Below, one piece after another: positions 1 through 12,385 of a stretch of DNA of 64,000 bases. The stretch lies in the NCBI GenBank assembly GCA_036346375.1, contig CM070520.1, positions 45,403,854-45,467,853 on the forward strand. The letters run 5' to 3'. Made by a program: the position numbers and the translations under genes. This DNA comes from Guadua angustifolia. Its lineage: Eukaryota > Streptophyta > Magnoliopsida > Poales > Poaceae. Under the pieces are notes generated by a model that was given only the letters and a program-made list of their open reading frames with translations, had not been told where the DNA came from and searched no databases. Every line of letters starts with the position of its first letter. The stretch's first letter is position 1.

Positions 1-1465
1 TCTATCAAGGATTGAAATCTCGGTTTCGTTCTAACTATCATCCATGGCCAGAGAATGAAATCTCGATGAGATCTCACCATTTTAAATAAATTCCAGATGA
101 ATTGTAAAAAGAGAATTTGAATTCCAGTTTTTTGAACTGAGATCTCGATGAGATTTGTCAAGATCTCAGCAAAAGTGAATGGCCTGAAAAATAGCTCAAA
201 CGATGTCAAAAAAATTTTAATTTTTTTTGTGGAGGTTCTTGACATATCAGTAATGTTCCTATAAAAATTTGAGGTGATTATCAAATCTAAGAAATTTTTA
301 AAACTTCTAATATTGTTACTGTCCTGATAAAACGCTGACCGGTAAGTTTGAACTGAATGAAAAATGAAACAAACCACATTAGAAAATTTTAAAATTTATA
401 GTGTCCTTATAAAATTTTTAGATGATGATCAAGCTTTGTGAATTTTTGAAAATTCGAACAGTGCTACTATCCTGATAAAAGCTTTACAAGCAAACTTCAA
501 CTAAATAAAAAATGGTACAAACCATGTCAGAAAATTTTTGTGGATGGTCCTGATGTATCATTAATATTTCTATAAAATTTTAATATGATGATCAAGCTTC
601 ATGAAGGTCCAAAAATTCTGACAGTGCTACATCCTGATAAAAGCCTGATGATCAATACATAGATTTGCTTTAGCAATCAAAAAAGGTTTAAATTTTTTTG
701 AAAATTTTGTAGAAGTGTTCTAAGGAAATATCTAATATCTCATAAAAATTTTGAATCATGATCACACTCTAGTGAATTTATAAAATTCTTATAAGTGCGT
801 TGTACCATTTATGTTCTTTCTATTTTTGATTTTTGAAATATAACAAATGAAGTTCAATGCATATATAGATTTCATTGAGCAAACAAAAAAGTTTAAAATT
901 TTTAAAAATTTTATGTAATGGTACTGAAGCATTATTAATCTCTCATAAAAATTTTGGATCATGATCACACTCTAGAAAATTTATAAAATTCTGACAAGGT
1001 TACTATCCCAATTATGTCCATTTTGTTTTTGGTTCTGTAAAGATAAAAAATTAAGTTAAATTATTTTGAAACTTTTTCTCTATGATCTCACACTTCTTAG
1101 GATGGACCATAAAATTTCACATTATGATAAAGCATGTATAATATAAAAATCTGACAGTTTTTCTGAAATTTGAAAAATAACTCAAAAATTCGATTTTTCA
1201 ACAAATTTTCATAGGAGATGATTTTCTTAGGGGTTATTGACCAATTTTTGGTCAAATACAGTGGTCAAACATCAAATTCTGGATTAAATTACTGAGATTT
1301 TGGTGTTATATGATGAGATCTTGTCAAGATATAGCGAGATTACTATAGCAATTCAATTTTTTTTGAATTTTTTCACTCTGGCCGGTATTTCAAATCTCGT
1401 CCCCATCTGGTAAGGGAGATCTCATGAGAAACCAGTGAGATTTTGAAATCCTCGTCTGAGTGGGG
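1..1465. repeat. AT-rich degenerate tandem repeats, origin unknown
   Basis: No ORF of note. Related units recur at irregular spacing of about 150-205 bases: the phrase CCTGATAAAA occurs near 323, 471 and 633, and ATGATCACACTCTAG occurs at 758 and 961. Most units also carry AAAATTTT and CTGACAGTGCTACT-like phrases. The two ends (1-180 and 1300-1440) share GAGATCTCGATGAGAT-like motifs in direct orientation. The block stops abruptly at about 1465, where Tat gag sequence begins, so it has replaced or inserted over the 5' LTR and gag start of that element. It could be a satellite-like array or the inside of a non-coding transposon; I recognise neither. Confidence 0.5.
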
Positions 1466-3620
1466 TTACGCATTATCAAGCGTATACCGATGCAGCTAAG
1501 TTAGATGCATTGGCTAACTTGCCCGCATCAGCTCTGTTCTATGTATTCCCACAATCAGTTCCACAACAGGTTGAACCCAATTGGTATCTGCAATATGCTG
1601 AGCCGATTCAACCTAGGAATCAGGCCCCATATAAAAGTTGTGACATACTCGGAGCCCTTTGTCCCAATGCTAGAGTTGACCGCTAGGAGGAACAATAGAT
1701 ATGGGCAATTTCCTAAATATACATTGTCTTAGCTAAATTATCAACCCGAGCTTACGCTCAGAGGGCACAACACCAATTATGACCATAATTAGCACAACCC
1801 TAATATGATGTCAACTAATACGGTTAATTGGGCCGACCAAATATATGCTGTGTTGAGGGATCAATTCGGCTTATAGCCTAAGGGTAAGGTTATCAGCTAC
1901 AGAATGCCGTATCCTTACTATATTGATCGTATACCTTACCTAAATAATTTTAAATTTCTGATTTTGCCAAAATTTTCAAGGATGATTACATTACCATGTT
2001 AGAACACATCGATGCTTTAATGCATAATGTGATGAAGCCTCCGAGTGGGCTCAAAATAAGGTTATTCCCATTGTCGTTATCGGAAGCTGCTTTTTCCTAG
2101 TTCACTAGTTTACCTCCAAATTTGGTTCACTACTGAAACGATTTGGAAAGCTGATTCCATGAGTTTTTCTCTGGTAGCCTAGAGCTCAGGATTTTTATTT
2201 GAGTTCTGTCCACCAAAAATTTGGAAAATTGATAACGGATTATATTAAAAGATTTAGGAAAGTTAGAAATCGGTGCTTTAGCATTACTTTACCCGACAAC
2301 CAATTAGCCTATTTGCCCTTCCAAAGATTAATTCCCCACCTAGAGAAAAATTTGGCAGGCAGGAATTCACCGATTTAAGCCATATGCTTCATAGGGTATC
2401 AGCTCAAGAAAGTCGATTTCCTGATAACAGAGAATTCAAGGATAAGTTCATGGTTAATAATAATAAGGATAAAAATAAAGCTAAGGTTAACCTTGTGGAA
2501 TATTGTTCAAGTGAATCATCTGAGGATGATGGGGCAGAAATAAACATAGCCAAATGGGTGAAAGGATTTAAAAAGTCTTTAGTTTGTTCTTGACTTAAGT
2601 CAACGAAGAGTAAGTCGGAAATAAAATATGCATTTGATGTTTCTAAGTGTAATCGTATTTTTTATTTACTATTACAAGAAAAGATTATGCAGTTACCTAA
2701 GGGGCATGTTATACCATCAATCGATGAAATTAAAAAAGCGAAGGTATTGCAAATGGCATCATTCTTTTTCTTATAATACTTACGATTGCAATATTTTTGA
2801 CAGCAGATACAATCAGTTATAGAAGATGGTCGGCTTAAGTTCGCAGAAGAGCCGACAATGCAGGTGGATGTCAATTCTTTTCCAATAAATATGGTGCAAT
2901 GCTCTAGAAAAGTAAAAGAGCTAATGCAAGATGAAGGAGCAAAGTAGCTAGGCATGTTGACATCCGGTCAACCTTCGGTGGTAAGGAGACTCTAAAAATC
3001 TCAGTCGGCTTGTTATAGATAGAAACCGACCGTGAAGGTAAAAACTCCAAAACACTTAAGCCCAAGGGAGATCCACAAATCAGCAAATGGTAAAAGGCAG
3101 AGAAGTCTCCACCACGACGACCGACGAACAAGCCAAGGCCAACTTTCTCCCAACTACTTGAAAAATATGAGAGAAGTAATAGGCCACGCTATCATACGTA
3201 TCAGCCAGATAACTTTTATTGGCATAAAAATTTGGACAGGGCTCACCAACGATGCCCCTTCTAGCAGTTCTGTTGGGAGAGGGGAACAACTTTTCCATCA
3301 CCATATACCTGCCTGATGGAGCATTATCCCCAGGATGATTGGCCGAGGCGATCAGCTAAGGATAGATTGTTTGGACTAGTACAAGATCATCTTGACAGAG
3401 GCTACAAAAAGCCAATACAAGAAAGAATTTTTGTGCCAAGTCAGGCCAACGCAGAAGTAGGGGGGTTGAGTTATACGACCCAGGAAAATCTGGCTGGTAA
3501 ATATGAAAGACGATTAAACCTAAGTCAAGATGGAGTCTACCTGGTCTTAGTCAATCACAACGCAGACAATTGCAGAGACTAAGAACTTAGGAGATTAGGG
3601 AAGCCAAGCAAGAAAAACAG
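1466..3620 (+). pseudogene. gag: gag region of the Tat element (broken)
   Basis: Conceptual translation in shifting frames gives a retrotransposon gag. Near 1900-1960 it reads PYPYYIDRIPYP then a FPDFAKFS-like stretch, and near 1990 ITMLEHIDALM, which matches the conserved 'PYP..YK.P.F.KF.G' and 'EHI..F' gag core of grass Tat elements. A polar, lysine-rich tail lies around 2384-2593. Many stops and shifts are present. The N-terminus is missing, replaced by the upstream AT-rich repeat. No zinc knuckle was recognised. Confidence 0.65.
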
Positions 3621-3639
3621 AGGGATCAAGCTTTCAATG

Positions 3640-4300
3640 AGCTTTGGCCAAATAAAATTGTTAAAAAAGGGTGGAGGAAGAAAGAGCCAGTTGAAGAAGA
3701 ATTTGATTCAGCCGATGACCTAGATTCACCAATGATTTGGGACGATACTCCTCTGATGGACATCAATATGATGTTCACATTTCCAACCGAGTTCAAGATA
3801 AAAAATGAATCAGCTAAAGAAATGTTCACTCAGCTATGTTTAGATTCTCAAGATGCAGTCTTCGAGAAACCCCAAGATGCCCATCGGTATGTGAGCCGTT
3901 ATACTTGAAAGGAAATATTAATGGCAAGCCGATATCGAGAATGCTTGTTGACGACGGGGCAATGGTTAACTTGGCGACATACGCCACCTACAAGAAGCTG
4001 GGTAAGTCCGATGAAGACTTAATTAAAACTAATATGGTTTTAAATGATTTCACAAGTGATCCCACTAAAGCCAGGAGTGTTATGGTAACATAATTGACTA
4101 ACGATTGCAAAACATTACCGACTGCGTTTTTTGTAGTCAAGGCCAAAGGCAATTACAGTGTCTTGTTTGGGTAAGATTGGATTCATGCCAATTGCTACAT
4201 ACCATCAACTATGCACCAATTACTCATTCAATGTAACGCGGATGAAGTCAAGGTCGTTCAAGCTATCACATCGACTCATATTGCTATGGCCAGATTAGAT
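3640..4300 (+). pseudogene. Retropepsin-like aspartic protease of the Tat element
   Basis: The open stretch 3836-4093 contains LVDDGAMVNL, which fits the LVDxGAxVN active-site motif of gypsy aspartic proteases (catalytic D). It is followed by KKLGKSDEDLIKTNM, typical of the same domain in plant Tat elements. Translation resumes after 4093 with the FFVVKAKGNYSVLFG-type segment expected further along the domain, but a TAA interrupts it. The protease would release mature Gag and Pol proteins; this copy cannot. Confidence 0.65.
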
Positions 4301-5091
4301 GCGAATTAGCAACATGAAGAAGCCAAATGCATATCTGGAAAAGTTTTGGATGATTATGATTTCATCTACATAAACAAGACATGACTTATTTAGATCAATG
4401 TAAGGCCAAGCACTTTTGATCAGACAAGTGAAGTTTTGTGCCGATGGAGTCTAAGCCAGTAGCAAAAACCCTACAAGACAAAGTGCAAAGCTATCAGTAA
4501 GAAACAGATAGCTATGAGGCCATCAAAGATTTTCAAGAAATTAAAAAATTAGGTCAAGGGTTTACATCAACCGATTTGCTTGAAGAAGTTGATATAGGTG
4601 ATGGAGATAGGAAAAGACTAACTTTTATTAGTGCAAAGTTAGATGTAGATTATAAGAAAAAGTTGGTCAGAATTCTTAGGAATTATAAAGATTGTTTTAC
4701 TTGGAAATACTAAAAGATGCCTAGTTTAAACCGACAGCTTGTTGAACATCGGCTACCTATAAAACCATATTATCGCCCGTTTAAATAGTCTCCTAGAATA
4801 TTTAATCCAGCCTTGTACAGTGTTATAAAAGTAGAAATTGAATGATTGCTAGAGACCAAGTTTATTAGGCCTTGCTGATACGCCAAGTGGGTTTCTTATA
4901 TCATTCCAATTATGAAGAAAAATGGTAAGTTGAGAGTATGTGTTGGTTTCAGGGATTTAAACGAAGCTGCATCGAAAGATGAATATCCAATGTTAATAGC
5001 CGATATGATTATCAATGCTGCATTAGGAAATAAGATTATTAGTTTCCTCAATGATAATGCTAGATATAATCAGATATTCATGGTAGAAACC

Positions 5092-5905
5092 TGTCGGGGA
5101 TTGGATAAATTACCATAAAGACCATTAAGCCCCGGCAGCCCTTCTTCGGCTGACCATGCTTCCCTTTGATGTCGTCCCAAAGGAAGATCCTCGAACAAAC
5201 CAGCTGCCTACCATGCCCGTCCGTGAGCATATGGCTTAGCCCTCCGAGCATGGTTGCTTGAGCTGGCGGCTAAGGTCGGTCGCGACCAAGGAAGAAACCC
5301 GAGCATGCCCAGCAGGTCATGCTCGGGCTGTAAAGGCGATGTGGCGGCAGCTGTGTTAACCGTTGCGCCACGATTCGGGCCCATCACATCCACGATGCCG
5401 TGTGGCGGAAATCAAGGGGCGGTTGCTACCACGCGAGGACACGTAAGGGCGTGACATTCGGATGTGGTCGTCGTAAACCGCCTATAAATACCTCCTTAGA
5501 ACACACCAAGAAGGAAGAAGAGGAAGGAGGAAAAAAAGGACACGCCAAAGAAAAACAAGACGCGTGGGCATGGAGGGGGAAGAAGGAGAGAAGCGCGCTA
5601 GGCTAGGAAGAACCAACTTAGGAAAAGGCATACACAAGCGTAGTAATAGCAACGCTCTTTTGTAACCGGGCATAGGCAAAGCAAAAACATGCCAGGCCCT
5701 TGTAAGCATCATGATAACGATCAAAGAAGCACTGGACGTAGGGCTGTTATCTCGATCGTGAGAGGCCCGAACCAGTATAAAAATCCCTTGATTTGTTGCT
5801 TTTTGGTCGCTTGACCTCCTTCCATGGCATTCTTCGGACGCTAGCCCGTTGATCCCTCAATCAACAAGTAAGCTCGGCGAGGGGCTTGTTCCCCAAACGC
5901 TGACA
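5092..5905 (+). mobile_element. Solo LTR (814 bp), TSD AAACC
   Basis: The boundaries follow from the broken RT frame and from a perfect 5-bp target duplication, AAACC at 5087-5091 and 5906-5910. The ends are TGTCGGGG and CGCTGACA, so TG...CA. It is GC-richer than its host element and carries a plant-type TATA motif. No internal retroelement sequence remains, so it is the product of LTR-LTR recombination. The ORFs inside are not coding. Confidence 0.9.
5482..5489 (+). promoter_or_regulatory. TATA box of the solo LTR
   Basis: CTATAAAT occurs in the middle of the solo LTR, followed by a purine-rich stretch as in an LTR R region. It is the likely core promoter of the parent retrotransposon; current activity is unknown. 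Confidence 0.6.
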
Positions 5906-6719
5906 AAACCGATATTCCTAAAATAGCCTTTGGATGCCCTGTGCCTTAGGGTTATTTGAGTGGGCTGTGATGACGTTTGGCTTGAAGAATGCTAGTGCAA
6001 CGTATTAGCGAGTTATGAACATGATTTTTCATGATTTAATCAGCCATATTGTAGAGAATTATATTGATGATGTTGTGGTAAAGTCTAAAGAAGACTTATA
6101 GCATTTAACCAATTTGAAAATAGTTTAAAAAAATACAGGAGCATATGGTTTGAAGATGAATCCTTACAAGTGTGCTTTTGGCATGTCGATTGGACAGTTG
6201 TTAGGCTTCATAGTTCATGAGAGTGGGATTGAAGTCAACCAAGAAAGGGTAGAAGCTATAGACCAAACAAAGTTGCCGATGTATAAAAATGAGTTACAGA
6301 TGTTGATCGGTAAAATCAACTATTTATGATGGTTTATTTCAAATCTTTCTGGCTGAATTCATGCATTTACCCCATTGTTAAAATTGAAGGACAATCAAGA
6401 GTTTATATAGGGAGCCGATCAACACAAAGTTTTTGAAAATATCATGTAATATTCGACTAATCCTCTAGTTTTGGCCGTACCACAATAAGGTATACCACTC
6501 AAATTATATATATCAGCTAAGGACGAGACCATTGGAGTTGTGCTGACACAAGAGGTTGATGGGAAAGAGTGGGTAATTTTCTACCTAAGTGGGCGGTTAC
6601 TTGATGCTAAGGCTAGGTTTCCCTTTGTAGAGAAACTTTACCTATCTTTATATTTTACTTATACAAAATTAAGGCATTATATTTTAGCATCAGCTTGTTA
6701 GGTTATCTATAAAATCGAT

Positions 6720-7280
6720 GTTATAAAATATATGTTGTCAGCACCAATTTTGTGTGGTCGACTTGGTAAATGGACTTATGCTCTCATCGAGTTCGACCTT
6801 ATATATAAATTGACTAAGGCAGTTAAACAGCAAGCGATAGTTGATTTCATAACAAGTCATGAGACTACTACCGATTTGGTGTCTATAGCCCCATGGAAAT
6901 TATATTTTTATGGATCGATATTCCGAGAGAGTGATGGTACTGGAATAGTACTTGTTTTGCCTAAAGGCCATAGTTTCCAGTTTGCATTCGACTAAATTGC
7001 TGATGCTCTAATAATCAAGCAGAGTATGAAGCGTTACATAGAGGCCTATAGCTGCTAAAAAATATCGGAGTAGATACTATTCAGGCCTATGGTGATTCTC
7101 TATTAGTCATGCAGCATATTAAGGGGAATATAATTGCTATGATGAGATTTTAATTAAATACTTGGAGCAATGTCTTGCCGTAATCGGCTCATTCATGAGA
7201 TTCACTATTAATCATATTCCTTGAGAAATGAATGATAGGGCTAACTTATTAGCTCAGCACGTGTCGGGCTATTAAGTTTT
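6720..7280 (+). pseudogene. Second RNase H domain (aRNH) of the Tat element
   Basis: After the standard RNase H, translation gives PWKLYFYGSIFRESDGTGIV (6890-6950). This matches the WxLYFDGS...GxGxG start of the plant-type additional RNase H, with the catalytic D changed to Y. Next come NQAEYEAL and YGDSLLVMQHIKG (about 7010-7120), which hold the E and D of the same fold. Several stops interrupt it. A second RNase H ahead of integrase is diagnostic of Tat/Ogre-type elements. Confidence 0.75.
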
Positions 7281-7379
7281 TGGCCAATTGGAGGAATGTA
7301 AGCTGATTGAGAAAATAGTGATGTGTGTTGACGTCGCTGATTAGAGGACGAAAATAAGGGAGTATTTAGTCAATCCTTC

Positions 7380-8600
7380 AAATCCCATAGATCAAAAAAT
7401 TTGGTGGCAAGCCCTAAAATATGTGATCCTTGACAACGTATTATATTATTGAATGATAGAGGGCTTGTTAAGATGCCTTGAAGCTGATGAAGTTAAAATA
7501 GCAATGGGTGAAGTGCATAATGGCATTTGCGGATCCCATCAATCAGCTAATAAGATGAAGTGGATGTTAAGGTGTACTGGGTACTTTTGCCTAACAATGC
7601 TAGAGGACTGCTTTAGGTATTACAAAGGATGCTAGACTTATCAAACATTTGACAACATGCAATTGGCTCCGCATCAGTTTACACCCTATTGTCAAGCCTT
7701 GGCCATTTAAAGGCTAGGGGATAGATGTAATCGGACAAATCTTTTCTGCCTCAAGTAAAGGCCATAAGTTTATTTTGGCCATGACCTATTATTTTTTAAA
7801 TGGATTGAAGCAATTCCACTCAAAAAAGTTACAAGTATTGAAGCCATCAGATTTGTAACGGAACATATTATTCGTCGCTTTGGAATTCTGCAAACAATCA
7901 CAACCGATCAAGGTATTGTGTTTATGTCCGATGAGATTCAGAATTTTGCCAAGAGTTTGCATATCAAGCTATTGAATTCATCACCTTATTATGCTCAAGC
8001 CAACAGTCAAACTGAATCATCTAACGAAACATTAATCAAGCTGATAAAGAGAAAAATTGATGAGAAGCCAAGAAATTGGCATTTAACGTTGTCAGAATCA
8101 TTGTGGACTTATCAGCTTGCATATCATGGAGTAACAAAACTTTCACCCTATCAGCTAGTTTATGGTTAAGAAGCTATTTTGCTAGTAGAAATTAATATCG
8201 ACTCCATACGAGTAGCAAGGTAAAATGGTTTGTCGACTCAAGATTACAAAGATTTAATGATTGACAACTTAGATGATTTAGTAGAATTACGTTTATATAC
8301 ATTGGATCAGCTTAAAAAGAATAAGGTGAGAGTTACTAAGGCTTACAATAAAAAAGTGACGTCTAAGTCTTTTTGTGAAGCCGATTTAGTCTGAAAAACT
8401 ATACAAACTGTTGGCTCTAGAGATAACCAATTTAGAAAATGGTCCCCTATATGGGAAGGGCTGTATAGGATAAATCGGCTTGTCGATGAAAACTCCTATA
8501 TTTTAGAAACACTAGAAGGTGTGGTACTTCTTCCTAAGGCAATTAACAGAAAATACTTCAAGAAATACTACCATAGCGTTTGTATTGATTCCTAGTTGGC
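7380..8600 (+). pseudogene. Integrase of the Tat element
   Basis: Segment 7453-7635 reads MGEVHNGICGSHQSANKM, the H..H half of the HHCC zinc-binding domain, followed by a cysteine region. The catalytic core shows TTDQGIVF (second D, near 7905) and SQTESSNETLIKLIKRKI (E, near 8010-8060), then LSESLWTYQLAYHGVTKLSPYQ. A C-terminal GPYRI-like segment (EGLYRINRLVDENSYIL) ends near 8520. Stops lie at about 7443, 7635 and 8169. Its job was insertion of the element's cDNA. Confidence 0.8.
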
Positions 8601-8724
8601 TATAAATATTTATCATAAGATGCTAAATTAACTTGATGCAGTTAATTTTGATTAAGTTGAGAAGATAAAGCAAATTATACATACAGGAATCAAGACTTAA
8701 ATAAACAATCGATTAAACAACTGA

Positions 8725-11700
8725 TTGCAATTACAAAGGTTTAAAGTATTGTTTCAAACAAAGCCGACACATTTATTTATTGATGAGTCCTTAAAAATTG
8801 AAGACAATTACATCCTAGATCCAGGAAGTCACGTGTCCAGAGCTGATAGAGTCCCTGCAGCCTTGGCTATGTTCTCCTGCACCTCATCAAGGATTCTTTC
8901 ATCTTTGGCATTTCGAGGTACATGGATGATCTTGGACAATTGTTTCTTAACACCAGCCACAACCAAGGCTATTCCAAGCTTCTATTCCTTGATAGCCGAT
9001 GTGGATTTCTCTATGAGCTGTTGGCCGTCGGATATCTTCTTTGTTAGTTTGGTCGGCTCTTCTTCGAGGAGCTTTTTAGTCGACTCAAGCTTCAAGACTG
9101 CTTCTTTGTTGGTCTTGAACGACTGAATATCAGCATCAAATTTTTGCTTTTTAGCATTAGCATCAGCTACCAACTCATTCAAGAGCTTCTGATCAGCTTC
9201 TTGAGCCTCTCGCAAGGCAATCCTACTTTGGCTACCTCAACTGCCGCTTTCTTTTCGTTTAGATGAGAAACATCAAGCAATGCAACCAATGTCTCTGGGG
9301 GCAAGTTTGTTTCAATGGTGGCCATAGCATCATGGATCGACTGATTGTTGTTGAGAATTTCGCTTGCGGCCTCATCACCATGTTGAAGTGCTTGTTGAGC
9401 TACTCTTGCATCCCTAGAGCCGATGTCACAGCAGCCGACGCCTCCTTTCAAACTTCAAGAATTTTTCGGATATCCACCGAATAGTCATCCATGGCTACTA
9501 TTTCTAGGTCATAAAGATCAGCCAAAGAAAAACCCAACAGGTCAGTTGGGTCGGACGATGCCGCGAGAAAGCAGCGGCAATGGGGGCTAACGGTGTCGAC
9601 TGTGAGGACAACGGTGGAGGATCGAAAGAAGCAGCTAGTAGATCAGCTAGATCATTAGCCACCTGCGCGTGATGGTGTGAGCTGAAAAAGTATTCAAGAA
9701 TAAGCTAAGGCAATGCGTTTATAGTTGTTTTCAAAGAAGGAACCTATGAAAATATCTTACCTCTCCTATAGCCAATGAATGTGGAGGGTGCAGGGAGCTC
9801 TCACTGCTCTGTTCTATTGGCTTGGAATCTCTTTTAGCGAGGGTCTTTGGTAGATTTGGCTCGCTTCTTCTATGAAATTAATCAGCTACTAGTATTAGTT
9901 TTTGAAAAGATGCTTGAGGTAAAATTACTAGCCGATTGAAGTATACTTACTGGGCTATTGTTGCTTCTCTATATCCGATAGAGAATGACTTTGGGTTTCC
10001 AAAGTACCAGAAGTGTAGCCAGAGAGGCCTGTTGACTGGTGAGGCCTCTTTCTCTATTGACCGCTGCCCAATGGGCCGGTCACTACCTTCTTCCCAGCAG
10101 CTTTGGTATGTAAAAAAGAAGCAAAGACGATTAGTAAAAGTATGTAATGGAAGTTAAAAAGACAACAAAAGATTCATTCAAGTCAACACCTCGCCAGTAA
10201 TGTCTCTGAGGTTTGTGTTAGTATACCTCGAAGAGCTTGCTTTATCGCTCGAGTCACTGTTAGTAACTACCGTCGGCTCGAGTAAATTTGGAGAGAATTC
10301 ATTAGTAATGGCTGATGACGTCTTCTCAGAATAAAGCACCTTGCAACAGCTGACCACCAGGAGGACAAATGCCTTGCCCGACGCGTATTCAAGAAAAATA
10401 CGGCAAATCCCAAATCTAAGAGTCATCAGCTATCTCCAAAACAATACTAGCCACTGTTGCACTGTGGACCCGAGACCTTGGCTGAAGCTGATCAAGAAGC
10501 TGGAAACTTGGGATGACTTGTCCGAATCCCAACTATCTAGCGTAGACCGATAAATGATAAAACTCATACGAAAGCTAAAAGGTCCGATTTCTTGTATGAA
10601 GTCTGACATGCAGTATGCTTGCAGAGATGAATAGCTTGTAAAACTCCAAGGTTTCTTGTGGCATCAAAGGCTTGTCGACTTCTAAGTGCAGAAAGGATGG
10701 CCAAGGAAAATCGGTTGTGTTACTATAGCTAAAGAAATCTTGTTGCTTGAAGTCTTCACTGTCCAGCTGTATGAAGAATGCCAGGTATTTTCTTGAGCTG
10801 ATAGGTGTGACCTTTATCTCATTCCCAGAGCAGAGTATAAATCTTTCGCCGAAAGATCAGCTTACTCTATACTGGGGCTTTGCATCCTCTAGGATTTCTT
10901 CCCATGGAAACGGGGTGTTATCGGTTGGATTTAAGGCAAAAGTTCAGCTGAATATACAGTACAGCTAGATTTGCACAAACCAGAGTGACCCTCCTACATT
11001 GTCGATGGAGAAATGGCCTAACCCTATGAATAGCCGATTCCTAATAATATGCATCATTTGGAACACTACGCTCAGGATTGTTTTTCCTAGGGCTAGTTGA
11101 TAGCCCTCAACTAGCTGTTTGGCTATACTTTGATAAACTTGAGTTGGCCCAAGAGACGCCCTGCAAAAGAGAAACTTGTCTAGCCAAAGATTAAGGAAGG
11201 CGATGTGATCCTTGTCTGATATTGGCCCGCTGACTTTGTTATTATTGATTATATACTTACTCCATCCTTCACCTTTGGATCTGATGAGCTTGAGTTTTGG
11301 TTTGGCATTGAAAGCTGATACTTGCTCCCTGTTGGGCCTCAAACAACATAACTGGTCCACATCTAGAAAGGTTGGGCCGACTGGATTGGTTCAGAACATA
11401 AAAGCATTGAAGGTGTCCGGCCAGAAATAACAAGCCGTGGCCACTATGAGCTCATTGGCCTTTGGATTGGCTAAAGATAGCGAGAGGTGTTCAGCTATAC
11501 CTATCCTCTCCCAAATCTCCCTCTTCTGGGCTACCACCCGATTGTACCAATTTCTCTATCCTCTCAGAGCCGTTGGCCAAGCCCTAAAGTTCTTACTCTA
11601 CCCCTCTATATTGTATGGGGAGACATGGAATTTCTTGATTTATGACTATATCGAAGTCTAAGGTTCCAACTGGGCCTAGGTAGTATTGATCATTGCTGTT

Positions 11701-11935
11701 AGGGATCGGAATAAGTACCTGATTAGGATCCATTCAGCCAATCTGAGGAAAAACTGATTAAGGAGTGATGAAGATGAAAGCATCGAGAGGACTGTCAGCT
11801 GTTGTGAAAAGCCGATATCAAGAGTCTTGAGAGCTTGTGCACGTGAAAATGACGGTGTAGGAATCTCATATTTATAGGGGGTGAAAAGAATGAAACAGCG
11901 GGAAGAGATTTTGAGGGGCATGTGTAGTTAAAATG
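8725..11935 (-). pseudogene. Antisense ORF: plant mobile domain plus coiled-coil tail
   Basis: Reading leftward, the stretch from about 11650 to 10960 gives FLDVDQLCCL..RPNRE and then DKDHIAFLNLWLDKFLFC. These match the aminotransferase-like plant mobile domain (PMD; 'GPTxLDVxxLTGLRP' and 'HxAFLxxWLxxxxF' signatures). Further segments continue to about 10430. The far end (9451-8982) encodes a lysine/glutamate-rich coiled coil (EAQEADQKLLNELVADANAK and following). The ORF lies antisense between integrase and the 3' LTR of the Tat element, and stops and shifts break it. PMD proteins in plants are linked to transposon silencing. Whether this captured version aids the element is inference. Confidence 0.7.
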
Positions 11936-12075
11936 CATGATACGCGTCTCAAGATTTTACGGCACCATAAATGGGATGGTTACTGGTGAAGATATTGCAT
12001 CAAGGCAATATTGACATAAGCCGATGGCCAAGATTTTTAGAAGATAACATGTTATCTTCTAAAAATGGAGGCATA

Positions 12076-12385
12076 TGTTTGCATCAAGATTTGGCAGGAA
12101 TACGGATATATTATCAGGCTAAGGATTAAGAGATATTGTAGCCAATATCGGATATAGAAAGAGGTTCAAATTTTGGTTATGACTAATATTTTAGGAAGAA
12201 CTGTCCGGGTTGAGGATGATACGGATCATGCTTTGCAGCATGCAACGCTGATAGCTATAAAGGATGGTCAAGGGCAAGCGAGAAGAACAACACAATCCAA
12301 TCAATCAACTCACATTACTTTTGTTTATTTTTTATATCGATTAGGAGTAGTCTCTATAATGTAGACTTCTTGTAATCTGATTTGA
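12076..12385 (+). mobile_element. Partial 3' LTR of the Tat element
   Basis: A polypurine-like AAAAATGGAGG (12061-12071) precedes TGTTTGCATCAAG, a likely LTR start. The following about 300 bases are non-coding and contain the CCAATCAATCAA phrase often seen in grass Tat LTRs. The right end merges into a GGGTCC-rich hAT-like fragment, so the LTR appears truncated. It cannot be checked against a 5' copy because that copy is absent. Confidence 0.5.

Larger units (their letters stand above)
4640..6700 (+). pseudogene. Reverse transcriptase and RNase H of the Tat element, split by a solo LTR
   Basis: Open fragment 4912-5118 reads KLRVCVGFRDLNEAASKDEY and FLNDNARYNQIFM, the RT fingers and palm motifs. 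The catalytic box YIDDVVVKS lies at about 6060-6090, after FEWAVMTFGLKNAS. LAVPQ and YLSGRLLDAKARF (about 6470-6620) mark the connection and RNase H. The reading frame is cut at 5091 and resumes at 5911, because an 814-bp solo LTR inserted within the codons just after FMVET. Independent stops (for example in RVMN and LIGKINYL segments) show decay beyond that insertion. Confidence 0.8.
1466..12385 (+). mobile_element. Decayed Ty3/gypsy retrotransposon, Tat lineage, with antisense extra ORF
   Basis: Domain order on + is gag, protease, RT, RNase H, a second RNase H, integrase, then a long antisense ORF and a partial 3' LTR. The second RNase H domain before integrase and extra ORFs between integrase and the 3' LTR are hallmarks of the Tat lineage. 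Every domain has stops and frameshifts, so the copy is dead and old. The 5' LTR and primer site are not in the window because the 1-1465 repeat abuts gag directly. A solo LTR sits inside the RT. The 3' LTR is cut short by hAT-like sequence. Confidence 0.85.

Noticed and set aside
5254..5724. Overlapping ORFs on both strands at 5.2-5.7 kb
   Set aside because: They lie wholly inside a solo LTR with defined ends and TSD, and have no protein motif.
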